Shown here in pieces: positions 25,821-33,288 of a stretch of DNA of 64,000 nt. Origin of the DNA: Eubacterium sp. MSJ-21 (GTDB lineage Bacteria; Bacillota; Clostridia; Lachnospirales; Lachnospiraceae); the NCBI RefSeq assembly GCF_018918185.1, contig NZ_JAHLPZ010000004.1, positions 168,128-232,127 of the forward strand. Reading direction: 5' to 3'. Both the position numbers and the translations under genes were made by a program. Under the pieces are notes generated by a model. It was not told the DNA's origin. It saw only the letters and a program-made list of their open reading frames with translations, and did no database searches. Numbering within the stretch: position 1 is the first letter of the stretch; each line of letters opens with the position of its first letter.

Positions 25821-26438
25821 CTACCATAATTCCTCGCGATCACGGATAGAATCCGCCTCTGTAATTGGACGAATCACCTTACACGGATTCCCCACTGCCA
25901 GCGAATACGGTGGAATATCCTTCGTCACGACGCTACCTGCACCGATCACGCAGCCCTCGCCGATCGTCACACCACCTGTCACTACCACATTGCTTGCAAG
26001 CCAGCAGTTATCACCAATCGTGATTGGCTTTGCGTACTCATCATCGTATGCCGTACCATCCGGCTTGAACTTAATATTCCGTTCCTGATGGCGGAACGGA
26101 TGCATCGGTGTCACCAGTGACACATTCGGTCCAATAAACACATTGTTGCCAATATTCACCGGACAGGTATCTAACACGGTAAAATTAAAGTTGGCAAATG
26201 TATTTTCACCGATTGACGTAAATTCCCCATAGTCAAAATAGATCGGTCCCTGCAGATACACGCCCTTTGCGCAATTAGGAATCAGCTCGCGCATCATCTG
26301 TCCGCGCGCTTCCTCCTCGGTATCTGCAGTCTGGTTATAGGTCTGGCACAGCTTATGTGCCTTCGTACGGATGGCAAGCAACGTCTCGTCCGACGAATCA
26401 TAGATCTTGCCTGCCAGCATTTTTTCCTGTTCTGTCAT
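25821..26438 (-). CDS. Sugar O-acetyltransferase (maltose/galactoside acetyltransferase type)
   Basis: 205 aa. N-terminal Mac domain (MTEQEKMLAGKIYDSSDETL) followed by left-handed beta-helix hexapeptide repeats (ITIGDNCWLASNVVVTGG, VTIGEGCVIGAGSVVTKD) and the family end PPYSLAVGNPCKVIRPI. The catalytic histidine is in LVTPMHPFRHQERN. It acetylates the 6-hydroxyl of glucose, maltose or galactosides using acetyl-CoA. Start has AGGAGG. Divergent from the NSS transporter gene. Confidence 0.92.
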   Translation of the reverse strand: MTEQEKMLAGKIYDSSDETLLAIRTKAHKLCQTYNQTADTEEEARGQMMRELIPNCAKGVYLQGPIYFDYGEFTSIGENTFANFNFTVLDTCPVNIGNNVFIGPNVSLVTPMHPFRHQERNIKFKPDGTAYDDEYAKPITIGDNCWLASNVVVTGGVTIGEGCVIGAGSVVTKDIPPYSLAVGNPCKVIRPITEADSIRDREELW

Positions 26439-26589
26439 CTCTTATTTTCCTCCTATGGTTTATATCTGCCGGGCATTGCCTGTATTCAATTTCCCCGTTA
26501 TTGCTCATTCTGGCTCTTACTCATTTATAGCATAGTAATACACACCCCATCAAAAAACAACTACATATCATGCGTTTTTTAACATCCAT

Positions 26590-26618
26590 TTTACTTTTTC
26601 TGCGTTATAGGGTATAGT
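26590..26618 (+). promoter_or_regulatory. Promoter of NSS transporter 1
   Basis: TTTACT (26590-26595), 17-base spacer, TATAGT (26613-26618), then about 40 bases to the start codon. Confidence 0.5.
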
Positions 26619-26659
26619 AGGTTTTGGTTTTAAAAAATGAGAAGAGAGAGAGAATATTT

Positions 26660-27982
26660 ATGAACAAACGAGAGTCTTTTACAAACCGTCTCGGATTTAT
26701 CCTTGCCTGCATCGGTTCTGCCGTCGGCATGGGCAATATCTGGATGTTCCCGACACGTGTATCCTTATATGGAGGCGGTTCCTACCTTATCCCGTATTTT
26801 ATCTTTGTTGTATTGATTGCATCGACCGGTGTCATCGGGGAGATGAGCTTCGGACGAGGCACACGATCCGGTCCGATTGACGCCTTTGGTGCCGCCTGTG
26901 AATCCCGCGGCAAACGTAAGGTCGGCGAAACACTCGGTTTTATCCCGGTGCTTGGTTCTCTCGCAATGGCGATTGGGTATACCGTCGTCATGGGATGGAT
27001 TTTGAAATACATGATCGGAACATTTACCGGAAGCACACTTGCCCCGGACAGTATCGATTCCTTCGCTGCGTCCTTCGGCAATATGGCTTCTGCCTTCGGC
27101 AACAATCTGTGGCAGATCATTGCACTTGTAGTTGCAGTAGTGATCTTGATGTTTGGTGTTGGAAATGGTATCGAGAAAGCAAATAAAATCATGATGCCGG
27201 TATTCTTCCTGCTGTTTTTGATCCTTGCGATCTACACTGCCTGCCAGCCGGGCGCCATCGACGGCTATAAGTACATCTTCCGCGTCGAGCCTTCTGCTCT
27301 GGCAAAGCCGGAGACATGGATCTTCGCTTTGGGACAGGCATTTTTCTCCCTGTCTGTTGCCGGAAACGGAACGTTAATCTATGGTTCGTACCTGCCGGAC
27401 AACGAGGATATCCCAGCTTCCGCTGGTCGTGTTGCCTTATTCGATACCATCGCTGCGATGCTTGCAGCACTTGTTATTATCCCGGCGATGGCTACAACCG
27501 GTGCACAGCTTGACCAGGGTGGTCCGGGACTGATGTTTATCTTCCTGCCGGGCTTATTTAAGTCTATGCCGGGCGGACATATCGTGGCGATCATCTTCTT
27601 CGTGGCAGTCTTCTTCGCAGGACTTTCGTCTCTGCTTAACTTATACGAAGCACCAATCGCAACGGTACAGGAAAAGCTTCACTTAAACCGCAAGCTCTCC
27701 TGCCTTGTCATCGGTGTCATCGGCGTGATCGTGTCCATCTGTATTCAGGGAATCGTATCCGACTGGATGGATGTCCTGTCCATCTACATCTGCCCGCTTG
27801 GTGCAGGTCTCGCCGGTATCATGTTCTTCTGGGTATATGGTAAGAACTATGTCGAGGAGCAGGTCAACCTTGGCCGCGACAAAAAATTTACAGACAAGTA
27901 TGTACCTGTCTGTAAATATCTGTACTGTCCGATCTGTATCCTTGTGCTGATTCTCGGTATCGCACTGGGAGGGATTGGTTAA
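26660..27982 (+). CDS. Sodium:neurotransmitter (NSS) family symporter 1
   Basis: 440 aa, about 12 membrane spans. The first span SRLGFILACIGSAVGMGNIW-type sequence (here NRLGFILACIGSAVGMGNIW) holds the unwound sodium/substrate site typical of LeuT-fold NSS proteins. ALGQAFFSLSVAGNGTLIYG is the span-6 signature. Bacterial members import amino acids such as tryptophan, leucine or tyrosine with sodium. Start at 26660 gives the family N-terminus; the ribosome site is a weak GAGAGAG. Its stop codon touches palindromic element C. A paralog is at 33289-34620. Confidence 0.92.
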   Translation: MNKRESFTNRLGFILACIGSAVGMGNIWMFPTRVSLYGGGSYLIPYFIFVVLIASTGVIGEMSFGRGTRSGPIDAFGAACESRGKRKVGETLGFIPVLGSLAMAIGYTVVMGWILKYMIGTFTGSTLAPDSIDSFAASFGNMASAFGNNLWQIIALVVAVVILMFGVGNGIEKANKIMMPVFFLLFLILAIYTACQPGAIDGYKYIFRVEPSALAKPETWIFALGQAFFSLSVAGNGTLIYGSYLPDNEDIPASAGRVALFDTIAAMLAALVIIPAMATTGAQLDQGGPGLMFIFLPGLFKSMPGGHIVAIIFFVAVFFAGLSSLLNLYEAPIATVQEKLHLNRKLSCLVIGVIGVIVSICIQGIVSDWMDVLSIYICPLGAGLAGIMFFWVYGKNYVEEQVNLGRDKKFTDKYVPVCKYLYCPICILVLILGIALGGIG

Positions 27983-28326
27983 TGATTCATAGATTCACTA
28001 TAAAACAGCGAAATATAAAAATGTGCAGAATCTATGTATGTGTTCACGACCGCATCTCAAAAAAATAATATGTTTGAAACTTAGAAGTACTTGATGTTCT
28101 GTTTATATTCAGCAATGTTTGAACACGATGTTCAAACAAGCCGCCACTGAGCCATGGATGGCGAATTGGCGGCGGTTGCGTACGTTATTAATAAATAAGC
28201 TCAGAACATCCTAGTACTTCTTAGTTTCAATACATCTAATATTTTGAGATGCTGTTGTGGACATATATACACAGATTCTGCACATTTTGTATTGTGTTAC
28301 CTATATAGTGAATCTACGAATCATTT
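27981..28326. repeat. Palindromic element C (346 bp)
   Basis: Fills the whole gap between two convergent genes. Outer arms ATGATTCATAGATTCACTATA (left) and its near-exact complement ending AATCTACGAATCAT (right), then ATGTGCAGAATCT / AGATTCTGCACAT, CATCTCAAAA / TTTTGAGATG, and AGAAGTACTTGATGTTCTG / CAGAACATCCTAGTACTTCT pair in register over about 120 bases per side. The core between 28114 and 28190 has the TTTGAAC and GCCGCCA hairpins shared with A and B. The arm ends coincide with both flanking stop codons. Confidence 0.88.
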
Positions 28327-28327
28327 A

Positions 28328-29698
28328 CTATTCTGCTTCCATTGCAAGCTCGGTCTGTCGTGTGAGTTCCGCATCACTGATAATTGTAATTCGTCCCTCG
28401 TCGTACTGTTCCTGTACCCAGTCGTACACACGGCGCACGAGGGGCGATTTCTTATCAACCGGTTCAAGCCCCTTCTTCTTGCGGTACTGGTTGATCCAGT
28501 AGCCGACACCGGCGATTCCGGATGTGGAGTTGACTGATACCTTTGGCGGGCGGTCAAGCAGCGTATCGGTGTCGAAGATGTTGTAAATCTCATGATTTTT
28601 GAGCATGCCATCGGCATGGATACCCGCTCTTGTCAGGTTGAAGTTCTCGCCGACAAATGGTGTCATCGGCGGGATCTCATAACCGGTTTCTTTGCTGATA
28701 TAGTCTGCAATCTCTGTGATCACTTTTGTATTCATCCCATTTAAGTGTCCGCGCAGGGATGCATATTCAAATACCATTGCTTCAAGCGGCACATTTCCGG
28801 TACGTTCCCCGATGCCAAGCAGCGAACAGTTGACGGCACTTGCGCCATACATCCATGCAGTTGTTGCATTTACGACGCCCTTATAGAAATCGTTGTGTCC
28901 ATGCCACTCCAGCATCTCGGATGGCACACCGGAATAATGCTGCAAGCCATAGATGATACCGGACACGCTTCGCGGTAAGGATGCACCCGGATACGGCACG
29001 CCAAATCCCATCGTGTCACAGGCGCGGATCTTGATCGGTACGCCGCTTTGCTCGGACATTTCCATCAGACGGTTTGCAAATGGAACGACAAATCCATAGA
29101 AATCCGCGCGCGTGATATCCTCAAAATGACACCTTGGGCGAAGTCCTGCTTCGATACAGTCTGACACGATCCCAAGGTATTTGTCTAATGCCTGCTTCCT
29201 TGTCAGTCCCATCTTGTGGAAGATATGGTAATCCGAACAGCTTACAAGCACGCCCGTCTCCTTGACTCCGATGGATTTCACCATCTCGAAATCCTTCTTA
29301 TTCGCACGGATCCATGTCGTGATCTCCGGGAATTTGTATCCTAACTCCATACATTTCTCAAGCGCCTTGCGGTCCTTGTCCGAATACACAAAGAACTCGG
29401 TCTGGCGGATCATGCCGTTTGGTCCGCCAAGTTCGTGTAAAAGTTTGTAGATGTGTACCATCTGCTCCATCGTGTACGGGGCACGTGACTGCTGCCCGTC
29501 ACGAAATGTCGTATCCGTGATGAAGATATCCTCCGGCATATTTTCAGGCACCCGGCGATAATTAAATGCAATCTTCGGCGTTTCGGTATACGGGAACATC
29601 TCGCGGAAAAGCTCCGGCGATTCCACGTCCTGTAACTGATAGCTGTATGGGTCTAATTCCAATTTATTCGTCTTGTTGCTTAGTCTGATTTCCTGCAT
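28328..29698 (-). CDS. HMGL-like acyl-CoA aldolase: isopropylmalate/homocitrate synthase family, possible Re-citrate synthase
   Basis: 456 aa. The catalytic metal-binding segment IFITDTTFRDGQQSRAPYT matches the DTTLRDGxQ signature of the HMGL/2-isopropylmalate synthase superfamily. WHGHNDFYKGVVNATTAWM carries the HxH metal ligands and LLGIGERTGNVPLEA the glycine loop. No C-terminal allosteric (LeuA_dimer) domain follows, which argues against a standard LeuA. Clostridia use proteins of this class as (Re)-citrate synthase, so that is a reasonable alternative. Start at 29698 has GGAGG. A LysR gene diverges from it. Confidence 0.8.
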   Translation of the reverse strand: MQEIRLSNKTNKLELDPYSYQLQDVESPELFREMFPYTETPKIAFNYRRVPENMPEDIFITDTTFRDGQQSRAPYTMEQMVHIYKLLHELGGPNGMIRQTEFFVYSDKDRKALEKCMELGYKFPEITTWIRANKKDFEMVKSIGVKETGVLVSCSDYHIFHKMGLTRKQALDKYLGIVSDCIEAGLRPRCHFEDITRADFYGFVVPFANRLMEMSEQSGVPIKIRACDTMGFGVPYPGASLPRSVSGIIYGLQHYSGVPSEMLEWHGHNDFYKGVVNATTAWMYGASAVNCSLLGIGERTGNVPLEAMVFEYASLRGHLNGMNTKVITEIADYISKETGYEIPPMTPFVGENFNLTRAGIHADGMLKNHEIYNIFDTDTLLDRPPKVSVNSTSGIAGVGYWINQYRKKKGLEPVDKKSPLVRRVYDWVQEQYDEGRITIISDAELTRQTELAMEAE

Positions 29699-29826
29699 AT
29701 GCCGTCCTCCATCCTTCGGATGTTTCATCCAATTTTGTTGCACTCATTATAAGCACATGCTATATTATATGTAAAATAGATAATTTTGATAGTAATAATC
29801 GAATTTACGAATAGTAGGAGATTTTT

Positions 29827-30675
29827 ATGGATATCGAAGCATTGAATACATTTCTGACACTTGCCAATACGAAGAACTACACACGCACTGCCGCACAGCT
29901 TTTTGTCGCCCAGTCTACCGTGACAAACCGCATCCACGAGTTGGAAAAAGAGCTGAATATCGCACTCTTTACACGCAACAACCGCAGCGTGGAGCTGACC
30001 GTGGAAGGCGAGCAGTTCAAGGACTACGCCGAGAAGGTCATCACGCTGACAAATGCATCGCTCTCCGAGATCAGTTCCTTACACAAATACGAAAACCACT
30101 TGCGCATCGGCTGTTCCGATTCGATCTACGAAGGACATCTGGCGCCGATTATCTTGGAGCATCAAAGACAATTTCCAAATGACGCATTAAAAATCACGAT
30201 TGGTCTTTCCAATCTGCTGATGGAGCAGCTGCAAAACGATATCTTCGATGTGATTTTCACCTATCTTCCTATGAAAAAATCATCCTATCACTGCGAGGTC
30301 TACAAGCAGGATAAGATGATTTTAGTGACTGATTATTATAATACGATGTATGCGCGTGGCATCACGAAACAGGCGTTGATTGCCGAGAACTATCTGATGT
30401 GCAACTTCGCCCTGCAGGATGTCGGACAGTTCATCCGAAACTTATTTCCGCGCTATCACCAGTTTTCATTGGAAATTGATGACTGTTCCAAGATCATTCC
30501 TTTTTTGCTTGGCTCGGAAAGCTACACGTTCCTGCCCGCGGATACGGCACGTCCATTCTTAGAAGCGGGCAAGCTCCGCGTCATTCCACTGCTGGACTTA
30601 GAAACACCGGTTATCAACAGCTACATGATCTGCAAGAACAGTAAGCGGGAACTGTGCCAGGTGATTTTTATGTAA
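29827..30675 (+). CDS. LysR-family transcriptional regulator
   Basis: 282 aa. N-terminal winged helix MDIEALNTFLTLANTKNYTR, then AAQLFVAQSTVTNRIHELEK (recognition helix), and LNIALFTRNNRSVELTVEGE. The C-terminal periplasmic-binding-like domain (HLRIGCSDSIYEGHLAPIIL) binds a co-inducer. Divergent from the citrate/isopropylmalate-synthase-like gene with 128 bases between starts, the normal layout for a LysR and its target, so it likely controls that enzyme. The intervening AATCGAATTTACGAATAG may contain the LysR site. AGGAG precedes the start. Confidence 0.92.
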   Translation: MDIEALNTFLTLANTKNYTRTAAQLFVAQSTVTNRIHELEKELNIALFTRNNRSVELTVEGEQFKDYAEKVITLTNASLSEISSLHKYENHLRIGCSDSIYEGHLAPIILEHQRQFPNDALKITIGLSNLLMEQLQNDIFDVIFTYLPMKKSSYHCEVYKQDKMILVTDYYNTMYARGITKQALIAENYLMCNFALQDVGQFIRNLFPRYHQFSLEIDDCSKIIPFLLGSESYTFLPADTARPFLEAGKLRVIPLLDLETPVINSYMICKNSKRELCQVIFM

Positions 30676-30710
30676 TTTCATGTCACCACGCGAAAGCGCA
30701 ATGACCTGCG

Positions 30711-30739
30711 CACGCATCAGCGTGCTACATTTTACTATA
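30711..30739. repeat. 29-bp repeat, copy 1
   Basis: CACGCATCAGCGTGCTACAT and nine more bases; includes hairpin GCACGC/GCGTGC if the preceding G is counted. Copy 2 lies at 32910-32938 in the same orientation with three differences. The two copies bracket the two-component operon. This one may also terminate lysR. Confidence 0.6.
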
Positions 30740-32117
30740 AACGAATGGTCACTTCAAACACGCCATCCTCCATCCGAATCTCCCCGGTATAGCCGCAGGC
30801 ATCTAAGAATCGCCGCACAATGCCAAGCCCCATGCCACCGCCATTTCTACCGGTTCTCACATCGTCTCCTTTCTTGGTCGGATTCCACAGTTCCTCCGGC
30901 GTACAGTCCGGGATATGTGCCGCCTGATTCCGCACAACTACGGAATCTTTGTCAATCCGAATCAGCACCTCCGTCTCCGGCTTTGCGTATTTGACTGCGT
31001 TCGTCACCAGATTATCCGCAATATAACCGAACGTCTTCGCATCTGTCTGCAGCTTCACATCTCCGCAAATTGCGATCGTCAGCTTATTTTTGTCGATCAG
31101 ATCCTGATATTGCACAGCTTTCTTCTCGAATATCTCCCGGATGGAAACTACGGATTTCTCACTTTTATCTGCCTCCTGGTCTTTCAGATAACAGATCATG
31201 TTCGTAATCATAGCGTTCATATATGAGACATTTGACAGGATTTCGTCCCGGTAATGCCTGCCCTCTTCTGCTTCGATCAACTGTCCCATATTCTCCGCAT
31301 ATCCGCCGATTGCCATCAGAGGACCGCGGATGTCGTGTGCGATGGCGAGCATCAATTCCTCATTTTGCTCTTTCCGAATCAAAGCTTCCTTTTTCTTCCT
31401 GCTACACCACACCACCAGAAATGCTGACACCAGCAACATACAGGCGCAACCGCAACCGCCAATTGTCAACAGACGGAATATCTGCGGATTCCAGGTAAAC
31501 GGATTAGCATACATGGCTGATTGTACATAATAAACCTCATCATTCCAGATTACTTTCGTTGCATACCGAAGATAATCGCCACGCACTTTGCCATATATAC
31601 TCTCTCTACGTATTTCTTCCAAAATTAATTCGCCTATATCATCAGCGGTCTGATTATTTGTTTCTGATACATGTATTTGAAACATTTCGCTCTTTACATG
31701 CAACATGTTCTCATTTCGTTCTCCAATAAATTTTTCCAAACGCTTATCCATCTTTCGCATTGGATTTTCAACTACGGTTTCCATCGTACTATTTTTGTAT
31801 ACAATCGTTGCAAACGAAAAACTGTCAGTATCTTGAAATTTATCTGTTTCCAACAATATTTTATCTACATACTTTTCTTTATTTGGCGTTCCCGAATCAA
31901 CAAGCACACGAATAATCTGGTTCTGCACCTGTTCTCTCCGCTCATCGAAATAACTTTGGATCTCAATATTTGCTTTCTCCCGCACCCACAGTCCTGCTGA
32001 CACAAATATCACCAACGCCAGTATATTGACCAGCACTGCTTTCCAGATCAGATTCCAGCGGTACTTCCGCATTTCCCGCTTCCATCTACCGGTCAGTTTT
32101 CTCTTTTTTCCTTTCAT
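30735..32117 (-). CDS. Two-component sensor histidine kinase
   Basis: 460 aa. Membrane span near residue 30 (AVLVNILALVIFVSAGLWV), extracytoplasmic sensor of about 170 residues, second span (LTIGGCGCACMLLVSAFLVV), then HisKA with LAIAHDIRGPLMAIGGYAEN (phospho-accepting His) and HATPase with N-box NLVTNAVKYA and G-box GRNGGGMGLGIV. It should phosphorylate the response regulator encoded three bases upstream. The signal is unknown; the proximity of LysR and NSS genes is not decisive. Confidence 0.92.
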   Translation of the reverse strand: MKGKKRKLTGRWKREMRKYRWNLIWKAVLVNILALVIFVSAGLWVREKANIEIQSYFDERREQVQNQIIRVLVDSGTPNKEKYVDKILLETDKFQDTDSFSFATIVYKNSTMETVVENPMRKMDKRLEKFIGERNENMLHVKSEMFQIHVSETNNQTADDIGELILEEIRRESIYGKVRGDYLRYATKVIWNDEVYYVQSAMYANPFTWNPQIFRLLTIGGCGCACMLLVSAFLVVWCSRKKKEALIRKEQNEELMLAIAHDIRGPLMAIGGYAENMGQLIEAEEGRHYRDEILSNVSYMNAMITNMICYLKDQEADKSEKSVVSIREIFEKKAVQYQDLIDKNKLTIAICGDVKLQTDAKTFGYIADNLVTNAVKYAKPETEVLIRIDKDSVVVRNQAAHIPDCTPEELWNPTKKGDDVRTGRNGGGMGLGIVRRFLDACGYTGEIRMEDGVFEVTIRL

Positions 32118-32120
32118 ATG

Positions 32121-32816
32121 TTACGCCCCTTTCTTCGGTAACATCTCCTCGATCTTATAGCCTTTTCCAATCACTGTTTTGATACATCTGCCAGCACTTC
32201 CAAGATGCTTCCGAAGCTTTCTTACATGGTTATCCACGCACCGGTCTGTACCCTCATAATCATATCCCCAGATGCCGATCAACAGGCGTTCCCGTAACAA
32301 CAGTGTGCCTTTGTTTTCAAGCAGCATCCGAAGCAGAGCGAATTCCTTCGGTGACAGGTCTACTTCTTTCCCGTCCACAGTCACACGATATTTCAGCACA
32401 TTCATACGGATGGTGTCGCACACCAGCTCGTCTTCACGTATTGTGCCCTTCGCGCGCTTCATAATCGCCAGACATTTCGCATATAACACAGACAAGGAAA
32501 ATGGCTTCACCATATAATCATCGCACCCGGTCGCGTATCCCTGCATCATATCCTGCTCGCTGTCCTTCGCCGTCAGGAAGATAATCGGAACAATACTTCG
32601 TCTGCGCATATAGCGACATAACTCCAGTCCATTCATCCCCGGCAGCATAATATCAAGCAGCACAAGATCAAATTCGTTTTCATAGAATTTCTCCAATCCC
32701 AGCTCTCCATCCTGTGCGGTTTCTATCTGAACCGTTCCCTTGCTCTCACGTGCAAAGAAATCCTGCACAACCTCGCAGATCTGTATATCATCCTCTATCA
32801 TTAGAAATTTGTACAT
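32121..32816 (-). CDS. OmpR-family response regulator
   Basis: 231 aa. Receiver domain: acidic pair IEDD, phospho-acceptor in LVLLDIMLPGMNGLE near residue 55, signalling Lys in DDYMVKPFS. C-terminal winged helix with LSPKEFALLRMLLENKG and IWGYDYEGTDRCVDNHVRKL. It is cotranscribed ahead of its kinase. Start follows AAGGAGG. Confidence 0.95.
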   Translation of the reverse strand: MYKFLMIEDDIQICEVVQDFFARESKGTVQIETAQDGELGLEKFYENEFDLVLLDIMLPGMNGLELCRYMRRRSIVPIIFLTAKDSEQDMMQGYATGCDDYMVKPFSLSVLYAKCLAIMKRAKGTIREDELVCDTIRMNVLKYRVTVDGKEVDLSPKEFALLRMLLENKGTLLLRERLLIGIWGYDYEGTDRCVDNHVRKLRKHLGSAGRCIKTVIGKGYKIEEMLPKKGA

Positions 32817-32909
32817 GTATTTCCTCCTTTCGAAGAAACCTTATCACTACAAAATGACTTTTATATGTTCATTTCTGTATTTTCTTTTTTCCATTGTATC
32901 ACATGCCAC

Positions 32910-32938
32910 CACGCATCAGCGTGCTTCATTTTATCATA
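32910..32938. repeat. 29-bp repeat, copy 2
   Basis: CACGCATCAGCGTGCTTCAT and onward; direct repeat of 30711-30739, upstream of the response regulator gene. The same GCACGC/GCGTGC hairpin can form. Confidence 0.6.
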
Positions 32939-32956
32939 TTGCCTGATGGATCCATA

Positions 32957-33208
32957 CATTTTTCGTGGGTCCCCTTTTATTTCCATTATTGGGGAGTTTT
33001 GCGCTATTTTACGTTTTTTACCCAACCTGCTTGCTTCCCAAAAGCTTCCGGTTGGGGGACTTTTCCCATTCCACCACTTTCTACCCAACCTGCTTGCTTC
33101 TCAAAAGCTTCCGGTTGGGGAGTTTTTCCTATTCCACCACTTTCTACCCAATCTTCCCTGCATATGCATTCTTCCATTGGGGAGTTTTGCGCCATTTCAC
33201 ATTTTCTC
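32957..33208. repeat. Tandem 63-bp repeat array (two near-identical plus two divergent units)
   Basis: Units begin at 32957, 33020, 33083 and 33146, exactly 63 bases apart. The inner two are nearly identical (ACCCAACCTGCTTGCTTC..., GCTTCCGGTTGGGG); the outer two resemble each other in the right half (GGGGAGTTTTGCGC). Each inner unit can fold CCCAACC with GGTTGGG. All forward frames and one reverse frame stay open because 63 is a multiple of three; no frame has a credible ribosome site, so I do not call a gene. The array fills the gap between the response regulator and NSS transporter 2. Confidence 0.8.
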
Positions 33209-33288
33209 CTCAACTCACATTGATTGATTGCAAGCTTTTATGGTAGAATAGATAAACTACAAACTAAATTAGACAGGTATGGTACATT

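Noticed and set aside
13095..28326. Retron or group II intron for the palindromic elements
   Set aside because: No reverse transcriptase gene is nearby and the core lacks intron domain V-like features; arms differ by locus.
13095..28326. Simple MITE
   Set aside because: The outer ends are not shared between copies, as terminal inverted repeats of a MITE would be, and no target duplication is evident.
32957..33208. CRISPR array
   Set aside because: The units are contiguous with no unique spacers, and no cas genes are present in the window.
32861..33246. Overlapping open frames across the 63-bp repeats on both strands
   Set aside because: They are open only because the repeat length is a multiple of three and has few stops; none has a ribosome site or family character.
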